This document shows positions 54,345 to 62,679 of a stretch of DNA of 64,000 nucleotides, in pieces. Source of the stretch: CBDIDH01 sp965277595 (GTDB lineage: Bacteria > Planctomycetota > Planctomycetia > Isosphaerales > Isosphaeraceae); assembly GCA_965277595.1 (NCBI GenBank), contig CBDIDH010000002.1:1736001-1800000 (forward strand), in the 5' to 3' direction. Numbering within the stretch: position 1 is the first letter of the stretch; each line of letters starts with the position of its first letter. The notes beneath the pieces were generated by a model. The model was given only the letters and a program-made list of their open reading frames with translations, did not search any database and was not told the origin of the DNA. The translations under genes were made by a program, and so were the position numbers.

Positions 54345-55037
54345 TCATGCCGCCCCCTCCCACGCCGAGATGCAGACCGGGACGATGGGACGAATCAGCT
54401 CGCGCATCGCATCGGCGTACACCCGGATTTCGTACTGGGCGTGAGAATCGCACCGCAGCGTCAGGAATTTGAGAAGGTTGAGCAGATTGACCGTCGCGAA
54501 CATGTGGCTGTAGGTCGCCACGGGCAGGACGGAGCGAGCAAGTTCGCGTGGCCAGCCGGCTTCCAGGAGCCTGCGATACTGGCTGAACGCGGCCTCCATG
54601 GTCTCGCGGGTCTGGCTGACCTCGGCGGTCCTTTGAAACGTCAGTTGTTCCGGGTCCGAACCAATATCCCTGGCTTGCTTGCTGCTCGCCGACTGGACGC
54701 CGATCAACTCTGGCTTCGGCAGGTAAAACTCCTCCGGCAGTTCCTTGTACCGCGCGGAGAGCTCGTTGTAGCTCCACGTCCGGTGACGGTGCCACTGGCG
54801 GAAGACGAAGATCGGGGCCTTGATCTCGAACGTGAAGCTGACCGCCTCGAACGGCGTCGTGTGGTGGTTCTTCCACAGGTAGCGGATCAGCTTGGCGTCG
54901 CTGCCCTGATCCTCGCCGGCACGCCACGCGGCGTCATATGAGACGCGGGCGGCGCGAGCCACGGATTGGTCGCTCCCCATTTTGTCGATTAACCTGACAA
55001 AACCATGGTCTAAAACATCGATTTTTTCATTTGTCAT
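54345..55037 (-). CDS. thyX: Flavin-dependent thymidylate synthase
   Basis: A 230-residue enzyme making dTMP from dUMP with FAD and methylene-tetrahydrofolate. The ThyX motif RHRx7S is R84-H85-R86...S94 in WHRHRTWSYNELSARY. Other sites are VARAARVSY near the start, NHHTTPFEAVSFTF and LTLRCDSHAQYEIR at the nucleotide site. The first ~17 codons are AT-rich (ATGACAAATGAAAAAATCGA...), unlike the GC-rich rest, and residues 7-16 (DVLDHGFVRL) repeat residues 10-19 of the endonuclease gene just upstream. The start overlaps that gene's stop as ATGA. See the finding on re-encoding. Confidence 0.95.
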   Translation of the reverse strand: MTNEKIDVLDHGFVRLIDKMGSDQSVARAARVSYDAAWRAGEDQGSDAKLIRYLWKNHHTTPFEAVSFTFEIKAPIFVFRQWHRHRTWSYNELSARYKELPEEFYLPKPELIGVQSASSKQARDIGSDPEQLTFQRTAEVSQTRETMEAAFSQYRRLLEAGWPRELARSVLPVATYSHMFATVNLLNLLKFLTLRCDSHAQYEIRVYADAMRELIRPIVPVCISAWEGAA

Positions 55038-55774
55038 ATGCCCTCATTGCTTACTGATTCCAGCCATACGATAAGCTGTTTCAATTCTTTTGCGGTTACA
55101 TCGTTCTTTAGCCTATTCGCTCGCCTCGAAAGCCAAGCGACATTACCCCTGATATAACCCTTGGACGGTATGATGCGATCTAATTCAGGAGCGCATTCAT
55201 CGGCCCTGTCCGTTGTATGAACGAGGGCTATGCCGAATACGGGGCACTTTCCCGTCCAGATGGATTCCAGATGAGCCACGTCCAGGTCAAAGGGAAGCTT
55301 CTTTGTCGAAGAGCGGGACTTGGCGGCACTGGCCTTATGCCGAAAGAATGCGGCTTCCCTGTTCCTTGCATAGCTTTCGCGCCCTATCCGCCTTTTGCAA
55401 TCTTTGCACGTCGTACGCTGCGCGGGGCGGTCGCTTCTCTTCGCAAACTCATCAACTGATTTTATTTGAAGACAGGTTTTGCACTTCCGCCACCCATCTA
55501 CGCCCTTCCATGTAGCCAGAACGACATTCACGCTGCGACGAAACTCGGGATCACGTTTAATCCATCCCTGAACCGTATTGACCGATGCTGGTATTGCCCG
55601 TGCCGCAGCTCGGATCTCCCCAAGGGACTCAAGATGAGTCAAGAACTGAGGCTTCAGCTTTGCAGCCAACTCAACGAACGGTAGTAGCCGATTGGAAATA
55701 TCTCTGCCTGCTCGATCAAGACGGACGAATCCATGATCGAGAACATCGACCCGCGCGTCCTCAGGCTGCTGCAT
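55034..55774 (-). CDS. HNH-type (homing-like) endonuclease fused to the ThyX N-terminus
   Basis: A 246-residue protein. Residues 1-19 (MQQPEDARVDVLDHGFVRL) are ThyX-like. From ~25 on the sequence is unrelated: a helical region with an HTH-like unit (GEIRAAARAIPASVNTVQGW), a four-Cys zinc finger (CKTCLQIKSVDEF...TTCKDCKRR), and a C-terminal nuclease-like domain CPVFGIALVH...ELDRIIPSKGYIRGNVAWLS, then RANRLKNDV. That last block matches phage HNH-like endonucleases with the DRI-SKGY-GNV-N pattern. Base composition is poorer in GC than neighbouring genes. It overlaps DUF3310 upstream and thyX downstream. Activity and target are inferred. Confidence 0.75.
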   Translation of the reverse strand: MQQPEDARVDVLDHGFVRLDRAGRDISNRLLPFVELAAKLKPQFLTHLESLGEIRAAARAIPASVNTVQGWIKRDPEFRRSVNVVLATWKGVDGWRKCKTCLQIKSVDEFAKRSDRPAQRTTCKDCKRRIGRESYARNREAAFFRHKASAAKSRSSTKKLPFDLDVAHLESIWTGKCPVFGIALVHTTDRADECAPELDRIIPSKGYIRGNVAWLSRRANRLKNDVTAKELKQLIVWLESVSNEGI

Positions 55775-55991
55775 TGCCCGCTACGGACTTGGCAGCTTCC
55801 ACGCGCTGAATCTCGCGGTCGATGTACCAGCGGGCCTTCTTGAGGTCTTCCAACCCGCTCTTATGGTCAGTCCGCCAGAGATACTTCATCGCGTTGCCGA
55901 CGTTGAAGTTCATGTGCTCCGTGATCGTGATCGCTTCGATACCGGACGGATGGGAATTATAGTGCTTGGGATGATTGACGTTGTCTGACAT
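55761..55991 (-). CDS. DUF3310 phage-type protein
   Basis: A 76-residue protein with the DUF3310 pattern VNHPKHYNSHPSGIEAITIT, GNAMKYLWRTDHKSGLEDLK and KARWYIDREI. Relatives are phage-encoded and annotated as nucleotide-kinase-like, without proof. GGAGG lies eight bases ahead of ATG 55991. Its end overlaps the endonuclease gene by 14 bases. With thyX it points to nucleotide metabolism as a cargo role. Confidence 0.88.
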   Translation of the reverse strand: MSDNVNHPKHYNSHPSGIEAITITEHMNFNVGNAMKYLWRTDHKSGLEDLKKARWYIDREIQRVEAAKSVAGNAAA

Positions 55992-56051
55992 AATACGACC
56001 TCCATGTGATAGTGGAGGGAGCGTAGCAGCCGACGCAGTGATGCGCAAGCG

Positions 56052-56321
56052 CTACGCTCTTTTGAGCTGCGGCAGCAATCCGTCCCGCCTGTACCGCAGC
56101 AACTCGTCGTGCGAAATTACCCACGCCGGGTGCGCGCCCCGTCCCGACTGACGCTTCTCGGCGTGTATGCGGCCCAGCCTGGCCCATTCCCGAACCGTGA
56201 ACTCGGCCTTCCCGACCAGCCGGGCAAATTCGTCCGTGGAATACCAATCCTTGATCGTTTCGCGGTCGACCAGGGCGGCAAGCAGCGATTCGATGCGATC
56301 CAGCCTTTCGTCGATGCTCAT
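56052..56321 (-). CDS. Small winged-helix/excisionase-like DNA-binding protein
   Basis: An 89-residue protein. After a coiled start (MSIDERLDRIESLLAALVDR) comes DWYSTDEFARLVGKAEFTVR, EWARLGRIHAEK and AWVISHDELLRYR, the order of a MerR/excisionase-type helix-turn-helix followed by a wing. Its ATG overlaps the upstream gene's stop (ATGA). It may regulate or assist excision of the element; this is inferred from fold and place. Confidence 0.75.
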   Translation of the reverse strand: MSIDERLDRIESLLAALVDRETIKDWYSTDEFARLVGKAEFTVREWARLGRIHAEKRQSGRGAHPAWVISHDELLRYRRDGLLPQLKRA

Positions 56322-56611
56322 CTCGCCTCCCGATAGCTCTCCGGCATCTCGAAAACCAGCCGCCGCCCGTCCGATGACGTGACGAACAACTCCAGCCCCG
56401 GCCCGAACAGGCCGGTCGCCGCCACTTCTCCGGTCGCCTCGCTGACGACGTAATCCAGCCAGTGGTTGCCCGGGTCTCCCCATGCGAGCAGGGCCATATC
56501 CGCAATCGCGTCGTCGAGCGTCGGGTAGCCCTCGACGATCTCGACGCGTCCCGACGCGATGTCCAGCGTGCGCCAGGTGAAACCGACGGCATCTTGTGAA
56601 CCAGTCGTCAA
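56318..56611 (-). CDS. Small protein of unknown function
   Basis: A 97-residue protein (MTTGSQDAVGFTWRTLDIAS...) with no family I recognise. It is acidic, has no signal peptide or membrane helix, and contains VEIVEGYPTLDDAIADMALL. ATGA overlaps link it to both neighbours, which is the main evidence that it is translated. Confidence 0.6.
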   Translation of the reverse strand: MTTGSQDAVGFTWRTLDIASGRVEIVEGYPTLDDAIADMALLAWGDPGNHWLDYVVSEATGEVAATGLFGPGLELFVTSSDGRRLVFEMPESYREAR

Positions 56612-57555
56612 CGGTCCATCCCCCTGCCCGGATCACGGTGCCCGAACCCGTCCTGCCTGGTGATCTCGCGGACATGTTCTTCCAACGAGGAGGCAGCAGC
56701 CTTCGCTGGCACCGGTCCCCCTGGAGGCCGCATATCTCCCGGCTCGTCACGCAAGTCCTCCCTTGCGTAATTGACGTCCATCTCGATCATGCGGATGTTC
56801 GTTTCTTCGTCGCGAATCGATAGCTGATCGCGTTTCCACTCCTCGGCCGAAAAGGGAGTCGAATCGGCGTAGGACTCGCCCCATTCTGAGGCGAGATTGT
56901 CGTTCGCCGCGCGGGGCCAGGATTCTTCGAGTTCCGTGAGAATGCGCTCGATCTCGGGGGTGAGCGATATACCGGGCGTCGGCTGTACCACGTCCATCCA
57001 GCGTTCCTGTGGCTTGCCGTCGACCACTTCCGTCATGACGTCGAGCATCTGCACCTCGTTGAAACCGACCCACGCGCCGTACTCCGCGAGGACGTCGAAC
57101 TTCCGGTTCTCGTCCAGTTGAGCCCAGGGAATATCGCCAGGTGGGTGTGGGTGACCGATATCGTCGTAATTGACGCTCAGCAGCTCCGCGATGCGAGTCC
57201 GTGCAAAACTCATTTCGCGGGCGGTTGGCATGCGATTGTCATCCTGCGCGGGCGATGCGGCTCCGGGCCCGTCGCTGGGTTCGATGCCCTCCAGCCATTC
57301 CTCGGGATTGCTCTTGTCAGCCACGCGCTGGGCGATCTCCCGGGATTGTTCCTCGGTAAACCCGTCCCACTCGACCCGTGAGATGATCTGGTCCCGGACA
57401 TAGCCGTTGACGATTTCGTGCCCCTCGGCGCGAGGCTTGTCGAGGAGGGTGTGATTCATGGCCGGGTGTTGGCCACGCCCGATCTCCTCCATGATCTGAA
57501 CGTCCAGGCGTTCGAGCTGATCCATCACGAATTCCATCTGATCGCGGGTCGGCAT
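56608..57555 (-). CDS. Acidic protein of unknown function
   Basis: A 315-residue, strongly acidic cytosolic protein. It seems to contain two related parts: MPTRDQMEFVMDQLERLDVQ and MPTAREMSFARTRIAELLSV introduce similar stretches, followed by EEWLEGIEPSDGP and ERWMDVVQPTPGI. An internal duplication is therefore likely. No known domain is seen. It overlaps the next gene by ATGA. Confidence 0.65.
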   Translation of the reverse strand: MPTRDQMEFVMDQLERLDVQIMEEIGRGQHPAMNHTLLDKPRAEGHEIVNGYVRDQIISRVEWDGFTEEQSREIAQRVADKSNPEEWLEGIEPSDGPGAASPAQDDNRMPTAREMSFARTRIAELLSVNYDDIGHPHPPGDIPWAQLDENRKFDVLAEYGAWVGFNEVQMLDVMTEVVDGKPQERWMDVVQPTPGISLTPEIERILTELEESWPRAANDNLASEWGESYADSTPFSAEEWKRDQLSIRDEETNIRMIEMDVNYAREDLRDEPGDMRPPGGPVPAKAAASSLEEHVREITRQDGFGHRDPGRGMDR

Positions 57556-57639
57556 CGTCGTCTCCGTTTCCAGCCTTCAGTTACCTCGCACGGCACCGCC
57601 CCGACGCTTGCGCACGGTAGCGGGCCATGCCAGGCGTAA

Positions 57640-57825
57640 TCAAACCTCATGCGTCGGCGCCACCGGCTTGTCCAACTCCTGACGGCAGACGCGGTAAAAC
57701 TCGTTGACGGCAAGGTGGCGCTCCTCCTCCCGGAGAACCGCCTGAATCACCCAGACGCATCGCCGGGCGATCTTGATGCAGATCGCATGAACGGCGGGAT
57801 CGGATGACTGGCTTTCAATGAACAT
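57640..57825 (-). CDS. Small protein of unknown function
   Basis: A 61-residue frame (MFIESQSSDPAVHAICIKIA...) in the same direction as its neighbours, 15 bases from the preceding gene's end. It has no recognisable domain, so the call rests on position and codon character. Confidence 0.45.
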   Translation of the reverse strand: MFIESQSSDPAVHAICIKIARRCVWVIQAVLREEERHLAVNEFYRVCRQELDKPVAPTHEV

Positions 57826-57839
57826 CGCTTCCCCTTTCC

Positions 57840-58025
57840 CTAGTTGACAGATGGCTCGGGCGCACGTCGTGCCTCGAAGCGCAGCCGCTCTGCCTCCTCA
57901 AGCGCGTGGTTGATGATGAAGACGACCTGAGACAGCAGCTCGTATTTGGGCGCGCCGGGGCTGGAGTCGAACAACTCCATGATCAGCAGCCCCGACGCGA
58001 TGGCGGCATCCTGGTTGTTGTTCAT
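57840..58025 (-). CDS. Small helical protein of unknown function
   Basis: A 61-residue protein (MNNNQDAAIASGLLIMELFD...) predicted to be helical. The ATG at 58025 overlaps the stop of the zinc-ribbon gene (ATGA), which supports translation. No family is recognised. Confidence 0.55.
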   Translation of the reverse strand: MNNNQDAAIASGLLIMELFDSSPGAPKYELLSQVVFIINHALEEAERLRFEARRAPEPSVN

Positions 58026-58948
58026 CGCTTGAAATATTTCGGATACTGGGCCTCGAATTGCGACACATACCGATTGCACACCCGGCAAAAGGCTCCTTGG
58101 CTGTAGTTATTGGGGTTAAATTGCAGCCGGAACTTGCATCCCGGGCAGGGGAGGAGCGCCTTGGCCATGGCCTTTTCCTTCGCTTCGGCGTTGGCCTTGA
58201 TGACCGCCTGAACCGCCGCCATGGCCTTTTCGGTGTACGGGACGGCGGGCTTGTCCTCGTCCTGACTGATCATCCCCGTCCCGGAGCGGTACACCGCCCA
58301 CGCCTGCCTAGCCTCGTCCTGACGGATCACCTTGCGGCAATTTCCGCAGATGGCCGATTCGGAACCCGGGAAGCGGATCAGGTGACCGCACTGTGGGCAT
58401 TTGGCGTCGTACTTCAGCGGCTGCGCCTGCCAACGCCTCTCGCGGTCGGACCCCGCGCTGAGCAGCCCGCGCTTCAGCCGGTCGATCTCCGCGTTCTTGT
58501 TGGCGATCAGCGTATCCGCCATGTCGGCGGCGGATTTCGCCTGCTGAACTTTTCCACACCGAGGGCATTTCACCTGCCCGGTCGCGCCGTCGAGGTGGAA
58601 GGACGCGCCGCACTCGATGCAGTTGCCGTAGGCGCTCGGCTTGACGAAGACCTCCTTGATCTTCTCAACGAAGGTCGGCACCTCCACCCTTTTCTCGACG
58701 ATGCGATCCACGGGGATTTCGACGCGTTTCTCCACCAACTTCTCGACGACATCGGGCGGCTTGCGGAGGCCGATCAGGTATCCCCCCAGAACGCAGGCGG
58801 CCAGCGAGACGACCACCTTCGCCTTGGATGGGATTCGCTTGGCGAATTTCAGCCCGAGGAGGGCCGCCGCGGGGATGGAGAGCCACCACCATTCCATTGC
58901 GAAATCGCGGACAATCTCGAAGATCAGACCCTTGATGAAATCGGCCAT
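58022..58948 (-). CDS. Membrane-anchored protein with several zinc ribbons
   Basis: A 308-residue protein. Two hydrophobic helices occur near the N-terminus (WWWLSIPAAALLGLKFA and AKVVVSLAACVLGGYLIGL). A charged coiled segment of EKRVEIPVDRIVEKRVEVP type follows. Three four-cysteine ribbons come next: CIECGASF...CPRCGK, CPQCGHLI...CGNCRK and CPGCKFRL...CRVCNR. It is probably cytosolic apart from the anchor, and may bind nucleic acid or act as scaffold for the transfer ATPase. No family is recognised. Confidence 0.7.
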   Translation of the reverse strand: MADFIKGLIFEIVRDFAMEWWWLSIPAAALLGLKFAKRIPSKAKVVVSLAACVLGGYLIGLRKPPDVVEKLVEKRVEIPVDRIVEKRVEVPTFVEKIKEVFVKPSAYGNCIECGASFHLDGATGQVKCPRCGKVQQAKSAADMADTLIANKNAEIDRLKRGLLSAGSDRERRWQAQPLKYDAKCPQCGHLIRFPGSESAICGNCRKVIRQDEARQAWAVYRSGTGMISQDEDKPAVPYTEKAMAAVQAVIKANAEAKEKAMAKALLPCPGCKFRLQFNPNNYSQGAFCRVCNRYVSQFEAQYPKYFKR

Positions 58949-58957
58949 GGTCGCTCC

Positions 58958-59437
58958 TTAGTGGTCAAGGCCCTGTTCGTGTTCCGAATTGCCGGGGTAG
59001 TTGCCGCTCATGTATGCCTGGAGGCTCTCGGACTGGCCCTTGTCGATAGGAGCGACGTCCGGCGAGGATGACGACTGGCCCGGGGTAATCTCGGGCGAGA
59101 TAAAGGGCGGCGGCTCGTAGCCGGTCATGTAGCTGTTGGGCTCGCCGCCAACAGGGTTGAGGACAAGCTCGTTCTCTGGGGCGAGAGAGTTGTAGAATCC
59201 CCCCATACCGTCTGAGTGGAGGGCTTCTGGAGCTTCCGGTTGCCTGTCCGGCATGGGCTGGATCAGCTGCTGTCCCTGGTTCGGCCACGGGAGATACCCG
59301 GAACCGGTGAACAGCGCGTTGGCAAGCTCGTCCGCCCCTTGCGGCTGAACCCGTTCCTCCATCGTCTTAACGAACTCCGATGCGATGGTGTTGGGGTTCA
59401 GCCGATGCTTCAGGTGATCCGTCAGGTCTTTGATCAT
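58958..59437 (-). CDS. Protein of unknown function
   Basis: A 159-residue protein with a helical first third (MIKDLTDHLKHRLNPNTIAS) and a Pro/Ser/Asn-rich, probably disordered remainder. The start could also be GTG 59443; GAGGTG lies ahead. It ends nine bases before the membrane zinc-ribbon gene. No domain is recognised. Confidence 0.55.
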   Translation of the reverse strand: MIKDLTDHLKHRLNPNTIASEFVKTMEERVQPQGADELANALFTGSGYLPWPNQGQQLIQPMPDRQPEAPEALHSDGMGGFYNSLAPENELVLNPVGGEPNSYMTGYEPPPFISPEITPGQSSSSPDVAPIDKGQSESLQAYMSGNYPGNSEHEQGLDH

Positions 59438-59691
59438 TCCCACTTGTCACCTCGTCTTGTTGTGATAGGTTGATCTCGATGTTGCGGCGGCGTGGATGAC
59501 CACGCCCGGAAGTGTGAGTCGCGCGGGGGTTACTGTCGGGATACTGGGTTGAACGCGAATCGCACAGGGCTGAAACTGAGGTGCAATACGTCAATCCGGT
59601 CCGGTCATACTGCCGCGAGGAAGCCCCTTAGCACGGTGGAACTGCGCTCACTGCTGAAGTTCCCGAGCCAGCCCAGAGCTGGCCCGCAGCA

Positions 59692-60237
59692 TCACCTCCC
59701 CCGTCTATAAGCCTCTCTCCGGTTCCGCATGACGATGCCCGAATCCTGATAGGCGATCACGTCCTTGCGCACCTCCCACCAGTCGGTGATCAGGTTGCAC
59801 CACTTGCCCCCGGCCGAGGCCAGGATCAGCATCCCCAGCAGCGGGGCGACCAGATGCACGGCATAGCCGATCCCGGCGACGACGAAGACTTCCAGGACAT
59901 TCGCCGCCCGATAGCCGAGGCCGAGCCATTGCAGATAGGAATAGCCCTCCCATTGGCTGTGGCTTGATCGCCGCGTCGTGGCAGCATAGACGACCATGGC
60001 CACGATCCACGCCGCGCTATAAAGCAGGCAGAAAATGTCGTGGGTGAAGAACGTCCAGCCCGCGAGCATCACGAGGGCGACGGCACGTCCCTCGACCTCG
60101 CGCCCGCCGCCGAACCGCAGGAACGGCAGGGTCAGGCAGGACAACCCCCGGCAAATGAGCTGGCGGTTCTGCGCGGCATGCTCAATCAGGCCGTCGCCCC
60201 ATTGCGGCTTCGGCGGCTTCTCGAAAGCGTCGTCCAT
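59692..60237 (-). CDS. Membrane protein of unknown function
   Basis: A 181-residue protein with about three to four membrane helices (AVALVMLAGWTFFTHDIFCL, LLYSAAWIVAMVVYAAT, ANVLEVFVVAGIGYAVHLVA, PLLGMLILASAGG). It starts three bases after the transfer ATPase stops, so it is likely made together with it and may be its membrane partner. No sequence family is recognised. Confidence 0.65.
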   Translation of the reverse strand: MDDAFEKPPKPQWGDGLIEHAAQNRQLICRGLSCLTLPFLRFGGGREVEGRAVALVMLAGWTFFTHDIFCLLYSAAWIVAMVVYAATTRRSSHSQWEGYSYLQWLGLGYRAANVLEVFVVAGIGYAVHLVAPLLGMLILASAGGKWCNLITDWWEVRKDVIAYQDSGIVMRNRREAYRRGR

Positions 60238-60240
60238 GGA

Positions 60241-61632
60241 TCACTCCTGTTTGAAACTGACCTTGGCGAAAGGGCTGCCATCCGCGAACGGCTCCCCGGA
60301 AATGACAATCGCGTCGACCACGCCCCCATGGGTGCGAAGCCCTGAGAGGAAGGCCGATGGCTGCATGTAGGGAAGCCACGATTCGTTGTAATTTGTCTTG
60401 AACGCGCCCTCCTGATCCGGGGAGCCGCCCGTGAGGATGTCGAGCCGATCCCCCAGCAGGCCACTGGCCCACAAGGCGGTCTTGGCATCCCCGACGCGGT
60501 GGACGATAGTGGTGCCGAAGTTGGTCATCAGGCCGTCCGTGAAATGCTCTCCTAAATTCTGGTAGAGGATGTGGATGGATTGGGTCAAATAGACCGCAAC
60601 GCCCCGGTGGCTGCGCTGTTCGGCCAGCGTCACGGCGTCATACGAGTTGATGTAATTGTGTGCCTCGTCAACCCAGAGGACGAGCGGGACGGCATCGCCC
60701 TTCGCGTGACGGGCGAGGATGTAGCGTTGCAGCAGATACTTGATCGCCGCGCCGACGAACCGGCCCGACTCAGAGTAGACCTGTAGCGGCATGTCTACGA
60801 GCCACCAATCCCCCTTCTCAAGATCAGCTATGTGGATATTCGACACCGTGCCGATGAGGTCACGCACCACGCCGGAAGTCATGGGATGCAAGACCCCCTG
60901 GCACTCGCTGACGATATTGGCTCTCGTCTTCTCCGCCATCTGGGGCCAGGCTTTCGACCAGTACAAGGTCGACTTGTCATAGTCGAATTGCTGGCGGTCA
61001 TCCTTCTCCGCCGCGTGCGCCTTCTTCATCACCTGCCAGTGGAAACCATCCTGCCATTCGGCGTTCGTCAGGTAAGCGAGATGCGTGGCGGCCCCGAGGA
61101 TGAACCGATCGATATATGTTCCCGATATCTCCTTGCCCGCGAGCTGGAGCATGACGATGGCCATATAGAACGTCATGGCGCGCTGCCTCTCCCAGAACGG
61201 CTCTTTCGACTCCCCTTTCTTCTTGGTCATCATCTCGGACATGGTTTCGAGGCCATTGGTGAGGTTGTTGGCGTCACCCGCCAACTCGCCCAGGAAGTTG
61301 ATCCTCGCCTTCTCGTTCGGCCCGATGACGGTCAGTTTCCTGCCGTACCTGGCGAATAACTTTTCAACATCTTCCCGCTCCTCCGGCTTGGATGCGATGA
61401 TCACCCCTCCCGAGGGGATGGACAGGACGGTGTTGAAGAACATCCGCCCCGACCCGGAAGTTTTGCCCGACCCCGCCGCTCCGAGAATGAACACCGACGT
61501 GTAGAGGTTTCGGAGCGTGAACGGGGTGTCAGCCCAGCGGAAGAGAACCTTGTCCAGACCCCCGATCTTCGGCTTGGGTTTCCGGTACAGGAGCAGGGCC
61601 GCCACGATCAGCAGCAGCCCGAGCATTTGCAT
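60241..61632 (-). CDS. VirD4/TraD-like DNA-transfer ATPase
   Basis: A 463-residue ATPase. An N-terminal membrane helix (MQMLGLLLIVAALLLYR) precedes the motor. Walker A is G51-AAGSGKT58; Walker B is LVLWVDEAHNYI with Asp322-Glu323; later VYLTQSIHILYQNLG is the sensor-type segment. The arrangement equals coupling proteins of conjugation systems, which pump DNA through the membrane. AGGAGG lies upstream; GTG 61635 is an alternative start. No relaxase or secretion-channel genes are in the window, but they may follow to the right. Confidence 0.82.
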   Translation of the reverse strand: MQMLGLLLIVAALLLYRKPKPKIGGLDKVLFRWADTPFTLRNLYTSVFILGAAGSGKTSGSGRMFFNTVLSIPSGGVIIASKPEEREDVEKLFARYGRKLTVIGPNEKARINFLGELAGDANNLTNGLETMSEMMTKKKGESKEPFWERQRAMTFYMAIVMLQLAGKEISGTYIDRFILGAATHLAYLTNAEWQDGFHWQVMKKAHAAEKDDRQQFDYDKSTLYWSKAWPQMAEKTRANIVSECQGVLHPMTSGVVRDLIGTVSNIHIADLEKGDWWLVDMPLQVYSESGRFVGAAIKYLLQRYILARHAKGDAVPLVLWVDEAHNYINSYDAVTLAEQRSHRGVAVYLTQSIHILYQNLGEHFTDGLMTNFGTTIVHRVGDAKTALWASGLLGDRLDILTGGSPDQEGAFKTNYNESWLPYMQPSAFLSGLRTHGGVVDAIVISGEPFADGSPFAKVSFKQE

Positions 61633-61850
61633 CACGGCGTTTCGCCTCCTCAACGGTGATGGAACCGCAGCATCCGCAGAGTTGCTTATCCATTGACAAT
61701 TGCTCCTATGCTGCCATTCTGTGGCGGTCAGCTCGCCGCGAGGTTTGAGCCTGCCGGGGTGTCCACCATCCGTAAGGACGTGGCCTTGTTGTGGCGAAAG
61801 TGGTTTCCCCTCCTTTCAACCTTCGCCATGATGGTTCCAAGCACCCCGGC

Positions 61851-62612
61851 TCACCTCGCCGCCGCTACGTCTTTGAAGACCTGTTGGGCGGTTTTCGAGT
61901 TCAAACCGCGCTTGATCGCCGCCGATATGGCCTTCTTCGCCTCGTCCATGGCCTCGATGGCGTCTTCGAGCGAAACCCCGTCCCCGCTGACGACGACGAC
62001 ATTGCCCGTTGGCAGGGGGATTTTGACCTTCTCGACCCGCACGGCATCCTTCGGCTTGGCCTTCCGTGCCGCCCGCTCCTGGGTCTCCCCGTTCAGGAAC
62101 AGGCCCATCAGGTCTCGGGGCTGGGTGGAAGTCCTGATCTTGTCCATCTGCCCGAGAGTCAGCTTCCCCGCCAGGAAGGCTTCGAGAGCGTCCGGCGCAC
62201 ACTCCTTGGGCGAGAGATACCGCGTCACGCTGGCCGGTGACTTCCCCAGCCCCTTGGCGATGTCGCTCCGGGAGACGCCTTCGGCTTCCAGTTCGAGGCA
62301 GGACCTGAAGATGTCCCGCTCGTCCATGTCGGCCCGCTGAAGGTTCTCGGTCAGCCGCATCAGCTTGACCGTGAGCGCGTCGAGCATGGCGTGGATCATG
62401 GCCGGGATCGTTGTCTTCCCCGTCTGTTTCGACGCCTCCAGCCGCCGGTGGCCGGTGATGACCGTGCCGTCCTCCATGATGGCGATGGGCTGCTGGACGC
62501 CGTGTTCCTTGATGGAGGCGATCAACCCGGTCAGGTCGCCGAGGTCGCTCCTGACTTGCGGGCCGTTTTTTGTCTTGACGATGGGAAAATCGGCGCAGCA
62601 GTAAGTGGGCAT
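61851..62612 (-). CDS. ParB/RepB/Spo0J-family protein
   Basis: A 253-residue protein. The N-terminal ParB nuclease-like domain has LTGLIASIKEHGVQQPIAIM and ITGHRRLEASKQTG, a GxRR-type box. The DNA-binding part has LTENLQRADMDERDIFRSCL and the helix-turn-helix GVSRSDIAKGLGKSPASVTR. Such proteins segregate plasmids or chromosomes or regulate genes; no ParA is seen in the window. A free circular phase of the element is one possible reason for it. Confidence 0.88.
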   Translation of the reverse strand: MPTYCCADFPIVKTKNGPQVRSDLGDLTGLIASIKEHGVQQPIAIMEDGTVITGHRRLEASKQTGKTTIPAMIHAMLDALTVKLMRLTENLQRADMDERDIFRSCLELEAEGVSRSDIAKGLGKSPASVTRYLSPKECAPDALEAFLAGKLTLGQMDKIRTSTQPRDLMGLFLNGETQERAARKAKPKDAVRVEKVKIPLPTGNVVVVSGDGVSLEDAIEAMDEAKKAISAAIKRGLNSKTAQQVFKDVAAAR

Positions 62613-62679
62613 CGAAGAAACTCCTGACAAACGTAAGAGGCAAAGGCAAATAAAAACCGGGCCGAGCCCGGTCTACCGA

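Noticed and set aside
55034..55774. Group I intron or intein inside thyX
   Set aside because: The nuclease frame is fused directly to the first ThyX residues and the following thyX has its own complete start. An intron or intein would need no duplicated N-terminus, and there is no Cys/Ser start or His-Asn end of an intein.
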